A DNA stretch of 64,000 nt from Chloropicon primus (lineage: Eukaryota > Chlorophyta > Chloropicophyceae > Chloropicales > Chloropicaceae). Both the position numbers and the translations under genes were made by a program. Positions 50,476 through 61,977 of this stretch are shown piece after piece. The notes beneath the pieces are model-generated. The model was not told the origin of the DNA. It saw only the letters and a program-made list of their open reading frames with translations, and did no database searches. The stretch is taken from NCBI GenBank assembly GCA_023205875.1, contig CP060772.1, positions 248,001 to 312,000 of the forward strand. The letters are read 5' to 3'. Positions within the stretch are counted from its first letter, which is position 1, and each line of letters starts with the position of its first letter.

Positions 50476-51807
50476 GGTGACGGCCACAAAATCCTAATCC
50501 AATCCTTCAGTCACCTCAACGCCTCTCTCTGTCTCTGTCTCTGTCTCTGTGTGTCAACGAAGACGAAGACGACTCAATTATCAATTGATCTGTCTGTTGT
50601 CTCAACGGCCTCTAAAGGTACGAGCAAGTCTCTCCCCCAAGGGAAGGGAAACTCAAGACGAATCCAATGGTGTCGAATCCCAATGAAAAATGATGTCGAG
50701 TGATCAGCTCAAACACGCGCCTCCCGTTTTTGCTCTGCCCCCTTTGCTTTCCCTCTCCCTGCCCTTTGGCTGGATGGACGGGTTGGTGATCTAAACCACT
50801 GGGTTTGGAGTTTCGAGCAACTTGCAGTGAATGAAACGACGCGAGACTTGGCACGGATCCAAGTTGCGAGTATCCCGATCGAATGACACCGCCCTTGGCA
50901 AAAATGAATCGGTATGGGACCTACTGGGACCAACCAATGTTACGCCTCTCCTCGCTCCTCAATGGACCTCGATGGACCTCGATGGGCTCAAGGAAATTCG
51001 CTCCTTTTGGTCTCGAAACCGCGTGATGCGACGATAACACGGGATTTCTACACGAAACGACGTTCCCCCCCGAAATGACTTTTCGGTGTATTCGCTACGT
51101 GACGTACCACAGCAGTGGACGAGTCCTGTAGTATTCTCAAGCTGGGGTTGGCTTTCGTGGTCCGATGTGGAACGTCGTACAAGGAATGCGTCGTCTTTGG
51201 GTTTTTCGCGACGGATTAACAAGGGTTTCGTACAGGGAAATGTGCGGGATATTTTGGAGTCGTTGAGGGCGAACGGAAACCGGAGGCCAGAGCCGAGGAG
51301 AGCACAGCACAGCACAGCACAGCACAGTGTTTGACGAGGACGAGGATGATCGTGATGATGATCTTGGAACATCACTCTTGGAGCATCACTCTTGGAGCAT
51401 CACTCTTGGAGCATCACTCTTGGCGCTTGCAGCTTCGTTTCTTTCTTCGTTCCCTCCCGCTCCGTTGTCCTCTTACGTTGTCCTCTCGCTCGACAATACT
51501 TGCTGCTCATCGGCTTTGCTTCGGCTCACCATGGATGTTTGGGAAAGGAGCTGCCATGGTAAAGTATCGTCTAAGGATGCAATGGCAAGCAGCAAGTGGC
51601 TTTAAAGGTTGGACAAGAACAACGAGCTGTACTCGCTCTCTCCTCCCCGCCTTTCCATGAGGAAGCCCCTTCCCTCCGTCGAACAACTCTCGCCTCGAAT
51701 TGTTTCACGGGGCAAGTGAGGTAGCCATGGAATGTCCGAGAGGTGCGCTACCACCCTTCGTCCCTCCCGCGCCCTTGATCCGTCGTCCTCTCATCATGAA
51801 ACGCCCC

Positions 51808-51843
<36 letters not shown>

Positions 51844-52460
51844 CAGCATCAGCATCATTCGCATCAAGGCGGCGGCCGAGAGAGGGAGGGAGGGGCAGTG
51901 AGGTGAGTTTGATCAAAACATTGACGACGAGGTCGAAGAGGGACGAGGAGGGGGGGAGTTCATTTCAAAAGATCGCGTCTTTGTCTTTCGATAGACTCTA
52001 CTCTTGAAAGAATGGCGGACATGAAAGTCCTTTTCTTTCCGTTTTGGAGACCATACATGATAATTGATGATCCTCGGCCGGTGATTATACCATGTTCAAT
52101 ATCACTCTACCAACGCTGAGCCAAAAGCTTTGAGGAATGAAAACATGTTACGGATCTATATGAGGCCTTGCGATGATCATCATGACAAAGTATCCGACGA
52201 ACGGCGGTGGGGCACTACTTTCTTTGGAGTCATTGACAGCCCTCTTCCCTTCCTAGTTTTTGCCTTGTCTCTCCTCTCAGCAGGTCGTCAGTCGACGCCG
52301 CGCCTCTTGCGTTGGAATCGCCATCATTCGAAGCCAGTAACCGGCGGAGGGCAGCGCCAATGGATGGATGAGCGGGCCCAAGCTGCGATCCGGCATCGAT
52401 TTGTACAAAGTAAATGAATCCATTTGTAGAATAAATATCATGATAGGGTCTTTGGATTGA
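50476..52460. other. Intergenic region between ZC2HC gene and SET/MYND gene
   Basis: No gene is certain. Visible content: CTGTCT repeats (50521-50550), GCACA pentamers (51300-51326), a 14-bp repeat CTTGGAGCATCACT in four copies (51363-51422), a CT tract then CACTGCAG (51811-51846, acceptor-like), and a dispersed-element copy (51971-52010). A possible small plus-strand exon lies at 52281-52417. Confidence 0.5.
52281..52417 (+). CDS. Possible last exon of a small unrecognised gene
   Basis: Following CTCTCCTCTCAGCAG an open frame reads GRQSTPRLLRWNRHHSKPVT and on to a TGA at 52415-52417, with AATAAA-like GAATAAATATC at 52428-52438. The basic composition and the convergent arrangement with the SET/MYND gene make a short real gene possible, but no confident first exon was found. 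I do not recognise the product. Confidence 0.3.
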
Positions 52461-53546
52461 TCAAGTGCAGCTCGAGCACGTGCAACGGAAGCCGTAGTCC
52501 CGCAGGAGGTCTTGCCTCTCCTCTGTCTCGAGCTCGAGCTGCTCTGCGTCGAGGTAAGAGCAAGTGATTTCCTCCCCCTCCTCGATGTCGCGAAGAGCGT
52601 AGGCGTAGACCTTGGAGCAAGGCGAGTAGTCTCCCTCCTCACCCTCCTCCTCGTCGGCTTCGTAAAACATGGAGACGTTCGGTTCACAGCTGTGGTTCAT
52701 CATGCTGTGCAGGGGGTAGAACCCGGTTCCCTCCAATTCCCCGTTGTGCAAGAAGATCTCAAGATTGTTCAGCTCAAACATGCCAACCAGGGAGCCGTAC
52801 ACGTCCAGGCTGAACAAGCTGCCCTCCTCGCGTTCGCTCACGTTTCCAATTCGACTCTTCAGAGCAGCACGAAGCAGAGCGAAGGAATCCCCTGCCAGCT
52901 CTTTCAGCTGGGACCTGAACTCGTCCTCGTCCTCCACGTCGTGGGGAAGGGCCACCTGAGACCACCAAGGAGCTTTCCACCCGCACCGTATCGCATCCAA
53001 GAAAGAAGCGGCAGATGACTCCGCCGAGTCCGACCCCGCCCCGCTTCCTGTTTTGCTGCTTCCCTCCCCCTTGTCCTTGAGCAACGAAGCGACAATCATC
53101 GCGTAAAACTGCGTGCGTGCGTGAACGAGGAGAAGAGGGGCGCGTCGTCAGCTCTCTGAACTTCTCATCATTTCTATCGAGACGTCGAAACCCGTAAGTC
53201 ACCTTACCCTTGCAGCGAGTCTGAAAATGTCGTTGGTGCTGTCGGCGTGGTCGTTGAACTCCCTCATGTAGTGCCTCCCGGGATCGTCTCCTTCGCGATC
53301 CCCTCCCGCGAGAGGGCCGCAGCACAGCAAGTGATGGTAGTGCCGCCACGCAACCGTTTCGCAGCTCGTGCAGCAGTAGCACTCGCTGCAACCGCCTCGG
53401 CAACGGACGACAGCGCTTCCCGAGCCCACCCGTGAGCTCGATGATGACCCCGACACCCTGCCCCCAGCCGTGCCAAGAAACGCATCCCTGTCCCCCAAGG
53501 AACCTGCACCGCGCGAGCGAGAGCGACGACGCCACGGGAACAAGTT

Positions 53547-53578
<32 letters not shown>

Positions 53579-53896
53579 AGCTGGTGCTAAAGAAGATTCT
53601 TCGATCCTGAAGACCAGCGACGACTCACCTAATCGCTTCATGCATCGGTCGCATGCCCAAGACGCTTCCTTGCTCGCAGAGTGCTGCATACTTATCACAG
53701 GCTCGTCCTCGAAAGCAACATAACCTTGCTCAATGATACTCCTCGCGAAGACGCCTTTCCCTTTCCCGTCACCAGCATTCGACCTCACCTCCACATGCTC
53801 CCTCTCCAGACCCTCGAGGTGACGCCTGACAAATTCACCGTCCTCCTTCACCCCTCCATACTCCTCTATCCCTCCCCTCTCCTCCTCTGTAGCCAT
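52461..53896 (-). CDS. SET and MYND domain protein (SMYD/ATXR2-like methyltransferase)
   Basis: Three exons: 53629-53896, 53208-53503 and 52461-53108, separated by GT-AG introns of 125 and 99 bp; 403 residues, all junctions in phase. The start of SET is NAGDGKGKGVFARSIIEQGY. A MYND-type cysteine cluster follows: CDRCMKRLG, then CSECYCCTSC and CETVAWRHYHHLLCC. The SET core NHSCEPNVSMFYEA and EGEEITCSYLD supports S-adenosylmethionine and substrate binding, and the post-SET end is YGFRCTCSSC. The N-to-C split of SET by MYND is the SMYD arrangement; plant ATXR2 is similar. Likely a lysine methyltransferase for histones or other proteins; target not known. The 125-bp intron has a CT tract (GA on the plus strand, 53546-53573). 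Confidence 0.9.
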
Positions 53897-54978
53897 CTGC
53901 CACACTGCCTCCTTCCTCTCTCAAAGCAAACCTGCGAGCGTCAATTCGTTCGAAACCAGACAAGCGACCACCCAATCGAATTACCGCGAGTCCATTCTTC
54001 GTTTGGCACCTTCCCCTTCCCCTCTCGTCGCTCTCCTCGCCGCCACCGTCCTCGATAAGGTGAGCCACTCGGATGGTTTCTCCTTCACTTTCTGTCCTCT
54101 TCGTCGATCCCTCGACCACTCCGAGCGTCGATTTGGCCAACCAAGGGCTCTTTGGAAAGCTCTCGCGACGATTTTTTGTCTGACGTCGTCGACGCGAGTA
54201 ATCGTCCACAAAATAATCTCGCTAAGCCCTCTGCTTCACCCCTTGGCCGCCCTCTCTGTCTCACTGGCTGCTGCTCATCCCAAAGACAAATGTGAGCGGC
54301 GGAGAGGCCTGCTGATCCCAAGGACAAGTCAGGTGAGTTGAGCGCAATATGGAGGACGAGGACGGATGTAATGACGTCAAGAAACAGCTTGGAGGAATTT
54401 CATGTCTCGATATCTTTCCATAGAGCCGTCGCACGAAACAAATGGCGTCGTATTGAGCTTGAAACCTGAACATGATGATCATCTCGCTTCCTGTTTACTC
54501 CACTGGATTCCAGGTTGGTGCGTTTGATGGCACAGGCGAGAGGGAGGCGAAGCAAGGGGCAGAGGAGTTACGCATCTCGTAGCATCACGTCGTGATCTTT
54601 CGAATGATACCTCTCTTGAAGCGGTTGACTTCATTTTGAGGAAGCTGGAGACTGACGAGCGACTTCCCTCTGGGTGTTTGACAGAGGTCAACAAGGCAGG
54701 GGACTGAGGGGCACTGGCGGTGAGGAGGGCAAAGAGTCGGAGGCGTTGACCCATTTCAGGATTGGGACGCATCCTCATCAATCCCGAATCGGTCTTCTCT
54801 CTTTGCCATCCCTTGGGTTTCATGAAGGTCCTCCTCGGTGACCGAGAACGGAGTGAAGCAAGAACAGGGAAGGAGGGCCTGCGGTGTGTGGGGGGCGGCA
54901 GGTGTGGTCTGAGCCCAGGCCAAGCGTCGTGAGAACGTGATTGGTTTCCGCTGATCCAACACGAGAGCTTGGAGAAGG
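53897..54978. other. Divergent intergenic region with several dispersed-element copies
   Basis: No coding sequence recognised. Three copies of the dispersed palindromic element lie at 54141-54172, 54401-54431 and 54586-54621. A stretch of about 150 bp (54020-54172) is similar to 18043-18192, including CCTCGCCGCCACCGTCCTCG and CCACTCGGRTGGTTTCTCC. Confidence 0.65.
54020..54172 (+). repeat. Dispersed ~150-bp repeat, second copy
   Basis: Shares CCTCGCCGCCACCGTCCTCG, then AAGGTGRGCCACTCGG and TGGTTTCTCCTTC, then a diverged middle and the TTTGGAAAGCTC core with 18043-18192. Both lie in divergent promoter regions and both are oriented the same way. A small non-autonomous mobile element or an ancient promoter duplication are the two readings. 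Confidence 0.6.
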
Positions 54979-55875
54979 ATGCTGCCAACAACAACAACAA
55001 CGAGCAATGGGAATGGGCACCACTACCACAAGGGCAGCTATGGCAGCGTGAACCAGTTCTCCAAGATCATGTGGAGCTTGAAAAAGTTCTTCAGGCATGT
55101 CAAAGCGAGGCTCTCGAAAGAGAGCAAGATCAAGCTGATCGTCTACGCCATCTTCTTGCTGGTCAACGTGGCGTGGCTCGGCTCCACATTGATGGGCCTC
55201 GGGAGCGAAAGCGGTTACGACACGTCGCCGGGTGTGGCGAGGTCCGGGAGGAAGGGTAACGTCTGGGGGACAGCCGAGGGGAAGTCTCGGCACGGTCAGG
55301 GAGGTCAGAGAGGGAGGGGGGATGGGCAAGATCGCAACAGATCCGACCGCTCGGCGTCCAAGAGGAATGTGGATGACCTGGTTGAGTCGAAGGAGCACTG
55401 GCCCGGCGGGGACTTGGGTGGCATCGCCGTGAACGAGAACGTCATCCGTGCGAGAACGGGGGAGCAGATCAGCCTAGCGGCCAAGGTGGTGCACATCAAC
55501 ACGAGGAAGGATGCGGGAAGCGACTTGGTGATCGAGGGGGGGTCCATCCGCTTCAGCAGCGTCGGCAAGGAATTGCGCAGCATTCTGTGCACGCAGGAGA
55601 GGAGGGGCACGATCGTGTACCTCTCCGGAACCGGGCCAGATGCAGACCAGATGGTCGCCTGCTTGAGAGCCAGCACGGGCACTTTCGAATGGAAGGCCCT
55701 GGCCGTGAAGCGGATCGGACGTGAATGCCGTGATGGCGGGCTCGGCGCAGATCGTCGTCGGGCTCGGAAGCCGACTTGCCCGTGTCCGTGCAGGGAGGAG
55801 ATGCTGCGGGCATCTCAAACCTGATGAATGTGGACCGCGAAGACGGCATTACTGAGGGGCAGGCTGTCGAGTTTC
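54979..55875 (+). pseudogene. Single-pass membrane protein, truncated at duplication junction
   Basis: Starts at ATG 54979 with a His/Gly/Asn-rich leader, a basic segment (KKFFRHVKARLSKESKIK) and a membrane span (LIVYAIFLLVNVAWLGSTLM, about residues 54-73). A charged Gly/Arg linker and a folded region (ARTGEQISLAAKVVHINTR, IVYLSGTGPDADQMVACLRA) follow. The original frame is lost near 55,720; other frames resume sensible coding (NAVMAGSAQIVVGLG, then SEADLPVSVQGGDAAGI), pointing to two small length errors or real slips. At 55,876 the sequence switches to the CABIN1-like gene, so the true C-terminus is missing here. Family not recognised. The model predicts an intact copy to the right of the window. 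Confidence 0.6.
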
Positions 55876-57755
55876 GTTCATCAAGTCTTGCTTCAAGCGC
55901 CTCCTCCTCAAGTGCTACAGAGATTTGTATGTGAAGCAAGGCGCCCTGAAGCCAGCGAGCAAATTGGAGAACCCGCACTCTTGCAGAAACCAGTTGATTG
56001 ATGCCTCCATCTGCCTTTGCGCCATAACTCTGATGGAACTGAAAGCCCAGCCACCAGACAGGGACGCTCAGCCAAAGGAGTGCTTGCTCAGCGACGTGGT
56101 CCGGCTCTTTGGCTCGGTGCACAACATTGTCGTGGAAGTGCAGGCCCACGGGATAAGGGACGGCATCTTTCTGGATTTCGCGTTGCATCAGCTGAAGGTT
56201 CTCGGGGACTTGGCCAGCAAGGAATCTCAGAACGCGAGCGACGTCATGGGGGCCATTGAGTCTTCTTCCAAGCTCATGATCTTCTCGCTCTACGGGATCG
56301 ATCTTGGCCTTGATTGCGGAAGGAAGGTTTTGGACCACCCAGGGAGTGCTCTTTCCGCTGCAGAAGAGCTTGCCGCGACGCCTGGAAGCATGTTTACGAC
56401 TTTGCCCAAGTCGGTCAAAAGGAGCTCCATTCCCTGGATTTGTGCTTCGAGAACATTTTGAAGCACTATTCTGACGTTCCGCCTGGCTTGAAGAGCGAGA
56501 ACTTCCTGCAGGACGTGTTCAAGGATTTGGAGGCAGTGCTGGAGGACAAGGAGGGGCTGAGGTCTGCGACAAGGCGGCTCGAAAAGAGCAGGGATAGGGA
56601 GCTGCAAGGGATGTACCCCGAGGACGCCTCTATCTTCAGAAACATCTACCGCCTCCTTATCGAGTGCACCCCAGACGAGGCCATCCTCGAGGACTGCAAG
56701 CTGTACGCGGGCCACGCCATCAAGCCGGAGGGGCACGAGGACATCCGCAGGGGGTCGAAGCCCTACGTGAACCACATCCTGATGAATCCCATGGACGTTG
56801 AGGGCTGGCTGAATCTTGGGATCTTCCTTGATCAGGCGAAAGACCTGATACAGAACGACGCGGCCAAGCTCTTTTCTCCCAACCACTTGAGGGGGAGAAG
56901 GCAAAGGCCTCGCGCGTGGAGAATCTCCAAATGACGCGGACGTTACGGGACAGGATCGGGAAATCTCTGATCGTGGCTCACACTCTCCTAAGCGAGAGCG
57001 ACACCAAGGAGCTTCGAGAGAGTGTGCTGGACCTCCTTTCGCTCTGCATGTACGACGCGGTGCAGAACGTTCCCCCGGAGTACAACCAGGACAAGGACTC
57101 TTACGCCTACAAGCATTCCCTGCTGACTGCAAAGAGATCTTTCCAGGAGCTCAAGGAGTGCCGACACAGCGACTGGAGGCTGTGTCTTGGATTGGGAAAA
57201 GTTTTTGACAAGCTCGGGGAGCACGGGGAGGCTCAAGCCGAGTACCAGAGGGCCGTGGACTACTCGTCCGCAAAGTTGCTTGAGCCGCTGCACCGACTGC
57301 GCGCGTCGAAGCTCAAGGTGCTGGTGAAGGCTTACCACGACGGGGACCTGGCAGCCCAGGAGGACCTGGACGCCGCAATGGAGGAGCTGGGTGCCCAGAA
57401 GGACTACCCCCTCGAGGTACACCCTGGCCCGCGCTCTCTACGCCGTCAACAAGAGGGCGAAAGCTCTGGAGATGATCGAGCCGTTCTTTTCGGCGGGCAA
57501 AAATGGTGGCTTCAGGGTGAACATGTGGGAGGACGAGTGCCTGCGGCACGGCAGGGAGGAGAGCAGCAGGAAGCTGGTGTGCAGAGTCAGGAAGGCGCTC
57601 TCCTTTACATCCAGTGCCTCGTCCAGGCCAAAGACATCCAACGCATCAACGCCATGCACGTGTACCTGTCGAGGAACAGGGGTTGGGGCCAGTGCCTGAG
57701 CGACTTGCCCGTGATCCACAAGCTGTTCGCGATGGACCCTGATGAGTCAAGATAA
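55876..57755 (+). pseudogene. 5'-truncated second copy of the CABIN1-like gene
   Basis: Begins in mid-gene at the duplication junction and keeps the last 1880 bases, so it lacks the TPR-like N-terminus and any start of its own. Relative to the first copy, four homopolymer shortenings (56342, 56891, 57407, 57602) put it out of frame three or more times. If those are sequencing errors it is still only a C-terminal fragment. It probably makes no functional protein. Confidence 0.9.
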
Positions 57756-57932
57756 AGATAAGGATAACGGAGGGAAATCGTTGTAATCTATATATTAAGC
57801 CAGTTCATTATCAAACAAACTCATTATTATAGCATCACCGTTTGGTGCAAACGAAAACTTGGCATGCAAACACTTGGCTTCTTGGTATGGGTACAACTTC
57901 GCAGGGAAGCTTCGTAGGGGAGGGGGAAATTA

Positions 57933-58703
57933 TCAGTTGTGCGACGGGTCGCCGTTGTCGCGGGTTTGTCTGACCGCGAAGTACTGGAACGGCAGGGCAA
58001 CGGCTAAGGTCTGCACCTTGTCGAACTCCCCGCCAAAGGCCTCCACCTTGCCGCCCTGGACGGCATTGGGAACCCGGTCAAAGGGGTTGGCATTGGCGAT
58101 GGAAACCTGGGAGCCCGTGGCGATTGTCATTCTCCCGTCGGCATGCGAACCGAACGACGTCGTGTCCCCGGCCTTCTGCCCGCGAGGCATCTGCATCCCG
58201 GCGCTCGGGATCCCTGGCTGGCCAGGGGACGCCGGAACGAGAGGCGACACGGGCCCGCGGACTTCGGCGTAGGCGTTCTTCATGGTCCACGCATTGGACC
58301 CCCGCACCATTCCTGGCGTGAGTTTTGAGTGCTGCATGGACATCGCGGCCACTGGCGAGAATTCACCCGTGCCGGAGTTCTCGCTTTCCGCGATGTTGTC
58401 TCCCGTGCTCTGGCTGTAGGACCCCGCCCACGACGGGCTCGCGTACCCGACCGCAATGCTGGAGGAGTGGGAGTTGGCCATCCCTATCTCCAAGGCGTTC
58501 ACGGCGGCGTTGCCAGAGGACTCGATGTGCGTCGCTTGCGCGGGCTTCCCGATCGGCTTGCGGATCTTGTAGTTGGGCCTCCGGATGTGGTGGCGAGGGC
58601 CAGACCACGACGACGAAGCCAATGCCGAGGAGGTCGCCAGGCCGAGGAGGACCAGGAGGAGCATGGCCCTCGCGCTGGTAGTGGTGGTGGTGATGGAACT
58701 CAT
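57933..58703 (-). CDS. Secreted orphan protein (second copy)
   Basis: 256 residues, same as the copy at 44939-45712 except for a short central stretch. Losing one T and two C in two nearby runs keeps the frame overall but changes about ten residues between MSMQHSK and SNAWTMKN (here LTPGMVRG instead of THARNGAGG). The net effect is one residue fewer. Either a real compensated change or two consensus errors. Confidence 0.7.
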   Translation of the reverse strand: MSSITTTTTSARAMLLLVLLGLATSSALASSSWSGPRHHIRRPNYKIRKPIGKPAQATHIESSGNAAVNALEIGMANSHSSSIAVGYASPSWAGSYSQSTGDNIAESENSGTGEFSPVAAMSMQHSKLTPGMVRGSNAWTMKNAYAEVRGPVSPLVPASPGQPGIPSAGMQMPRGQKAGDTTSFGSHADGRMTIATGSQVSIANANPFDRVPNAVQGGKVEAFGGEFDKVQTLAVALPFQYFAVRQTRDNGDPSHN

Positions 58704-59654
58704 GTCGGCTCTCGATCTGTATTTTATTTCTTTCGGTGTGGGACTCCTATGTGGGCGACGGATCGTCCTTCAGAATGGCAGTTACGGGCGTTACGAAAGT
58801 CTCTACTAGCTTCCGAGACTCTAGGAGCGTTCTGCCATGGCAAACCATTTTTCGATTTCTTGAAAAATTTGGCAAAATTTTAGTGAATCACGTGGGCGAG
58901 GATTCGCACGAGAGCAGCGAGAGTGAACACGGAGATGATTACTATACAGATGAGATCATGACAGGGAGGGGAGGGGAGGGCTTCGAGTGTGGTGGACGAC
59001 TGACAATGGAAGCAGAAGGAGAAGAAGAAGAAGGAGAACAGGTGGTGGGTCCCCACGAGTCCAAGAGCTTGGGTTTCTCTCCCTCCTCCTCCGATTCTAT
59101 TTTAATTGGGTTTAGGTACTAATGCTACTAATGTGGGCTTGTGCCGCTTCGAGTACTTGCGGACGTCCATCGTCCCTCGATCTTTTGCGTTACGGAGCGC
59201 CTGGCCCGTTACCCTCGGGTGGGGTTTGAATTACCCATTTTCCCTCCCAAAAAACCAAATTGTTAATGATGGGGGTTCCCCACACCCCCCACGATACTTT
59301 CTTCTACATGATTGGTCGAGAATCCACGTTTGCTTACAATATAGTTGGTTTGGTTCTAGGGGTGTGTGCGCTCGACCGTAGGCGCCCTCGACGCCCTCGA
59401 CTCTCCTCCCACGCCACTGATCAGAACCGGTACATGGAGGAAGAGGAGCTCGACCTGCTGTACGAATTCGTCCTGCTGCTTGACCTCATCGAATAAAACG
59501 TTACACTTGTACTACAAAAAAAAAGTTGTTCTCAGACTTTTGTTCACGAATGATGGATGTACACAACAGGCAAGCAAGCAAGCAAGCACAACCCCAAGCG
59601 ATGCATGCTTGCATGCTCTCTCCCCCTCCCCCTCGATCTTCCAGGATGCGCGTA
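58704..59654. other. Second copy of the 45,713-46,663 intergenic region
   Basis: Matches the first copy with one substitution (C to G near 58968). Includes the detached ZC2HC 3'-end duplicate at about 59299-59488. Confidence 0.85.
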
Positions 59655-61380
59655 TCAAGCACCACCGCCCGCCGCCCAGCGAAGGGCGATGGGCTTGAGG
59701 ACACCGAGCCCGAGGCCGACGCAGAGGAACGTTGCGATGGTGTAGCCGAGGATTCCGGAAAGGAGGGCGGGAATGTAAAACGAGCGCCAAGACTTTGCGG
59801 CGCACATGGCAGCCGCGGTTGTGGGTCCCCCGACGTTCGCGTTGCTCGCCAGAAGGATCTCCTTGGTCGAGAACTTGAAGAAGAACTTGCCAATTCCAAG
59901 GATGAGCCCAAGGTGGGCGGAGACCTGCAGGAAGGAGAAGAGGAACACCAGGGGGGCCTTGCCGAGGACCTTGTGCACCGAGCCCCCGCAGCCCACGGCG
60001 GCGAAGAAGAATTGCATGATGAGCAGAGCCACGCCCTCCCCGGCGTCCGAGATGGTCTCCAGTCTCTTGGGCAAGGCCGTCGCCACAGTAACGGTGATCA
60101 GCGTGGCCAGGGGCACGAGCATTCCGGGCTTCCGGATCACGTGAGTGGCGAGGAAGGAGCTGGCAAGACAAATTATGGCAGAGAACCCGATGGCCAAGCC
60201 AGCTTCGTGGACGTCGATTGCACCCCGTCGTCGTGGCGGACGCCGATCCCTCTCCGTCTCGGAAGGGCCGCCCTCCCCCTCCCCCTCCGCGGCCTCGGGG
60301 CCGATGCCCTTCGCCAGGAAGAAGATCGCCATGAAGTAGAGCGCGCAGATCAAATTGTCTGCGGCCAACGCGGCCACCACAGTATCCGAGGTGACCTCCA
60401 GGGCAGTACTGACGCCCACGAAATTGACCGCGCCACCGATGTGCCTGCTCGCCAGAGCGCTCGCCACCTTCCAGCTGTCATGAACTCCCAAACTCCCCAC
60501 GAGCCCCTTCCCGAGAACCCAGAAGGATCCCATTGTGCTCAACAGCGTGCACAGAGAACCCAGGAGGAAAACTCCCAGCAGCCTCCTCGTCTCCTTCATC
60601 ACCCTCTTCAGATCCGCTTGCATCAGCAGTAACGGCACCGCCAACGGAAGCAGCACTCGGTTGACCACAATGTACACCTCACTGGTGGCAGGAGTGACAC
60701 CTGGAGCAAGCAAAGAAAGCAAAGCAAAACAATCAAGGAGAGGGAGAGAGAGAGAGAGAGAGTCAGCAAATTCCATGATGGATGATGGATGATGAATCAT
60801 GATGGTGGTGATGATGGTGATGGTGATGATGGTGGTGATGGTGATGGTGATGATGGTGGTGATGGTGATGGTGATGGTGCTGATGAGGAGGGGAGTGGAT
60901 GGTTGGGATGCATCGACTCTTTCTCTTTCCAATGATCCCCTCCACTTGCACACTTTTGCTCCCTATTGCTCCCTAAAGAGAGAGAGAGAGAGAGAGAGGA
61001 GGAGGATGGTGCTGACCTGTGTTTGTGAGGATGAGGCCCGCGAGCATGGCGAGCAAAGGTGCGGAGAGCATCTTAACGAAGCTGTTCCCCCTCCTCTCGA
61101 GAGTCATTCCTAATGTCCCCGAGACGCATACAGCCGCGAGATCCCTCCACGTGTCCACCGTCACCCTGGTGGTGGTCGAGATACATGGCCCTGACCCATC
61201 GTCCCTCCCATTCCATCGAAGTCCAAGGGGAAGCCGGAAGGAGGAGAGAGAAAGGATGCAACGGCGGTGATAGTGGTGGTGATGCTGTCGACATGCGGAC
61301 GCCGCCCTGGTAGTGGTGGTGACCCCCCTCCTCCTCCTGCTCCTGCTGCTGCTCCTGCTGCTGGTCCCCCTGGCAAGCAT
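59655..61380 (-). CDS. DUF819-family membrane protein (second copy)
   Basis: Exons 61017-61380 and 59655-60700 with the same 316-bp intron; 469 residues. I saw no difference from the first copy over the whole gene, at a constant offset of 12,991 bp, so both copies could be expressed. Motifs and interpretation are as for 46664-48389. Confidence 0.85.
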
Positions 61381-61977
61381 TTTAGATGAGAATGGTGATG
61401 AAGGAGGGGAGGGGGTGATGGTGATGAAGGAGGGGTGATGGTGGAGGGACGGGGAGAGAGGGGGAGAGGAGGGGTCATGGATGGATGGATGTCTTGTCTC
61501 TTGCTCTTTCCAAAGAGCCCTCACTTGGGAGGAATGGTGACAGGGATCATGGCAAGGAGACAGACAGAGAGGTGATGATGATGATGATGATGGTGGAAGG
61601 AGGGGGTGATGGTGGAGGGAGGGGGAGAGGGAGAGGAGGGATCATGGATGGATGGATGCCTTGTCTCTTGCTCTTTCGAAAGAGCCCTCACTTGGGACGA
61701 ATGGGACGAATGGTGACATGGATCATGGTGAGGAGAGCATTGATGACGGCTTTGCTTTTGCTTTGCTTTGCCTTGGCTCATCGTCATCCACATGTCAACA
61801 GCAAACGAACGAACGAACAAACATAATAATAATAATAATAATAATGATAATTCTTTTCTTCTACATGATTGGTCGAGAATCCACGTTTGCTTACAATATA
61901 GTTGGTTTGGTTCTAGGGGTGTGTGCGCTCGACCATAGGCGCCCTCGACGCCCTCGACTCTCCTCCCACGCCACTGA
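61381..61977. other. Second copy of the region upstream of the DUF819 gene
   Basis: As 48390-48981 but with 5 bp gained in a GGGAGGGGG stretch near 61410. Includes both element copies (about 61497-61530 and 61663-61697). Confidence 0.85.

Larger units (their letters stand above)
42877..51005 (+). repeat. Tandem segmental duplication, visible part of first copy
   Basis: From GTTCATCAAGTCTTGC at 42877 the sequence matches 55876 onward to the window end, offset 12,999 bp at the start and 12,995 bp at the end. It covers the CABIN1-like 3' end, secreted orphan, DUF819 gene, ZC2HC gene and the region upstream of it. Under a tandem-duplication model the whole unit would be 42,877-55,875. Confidence 0.95.
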
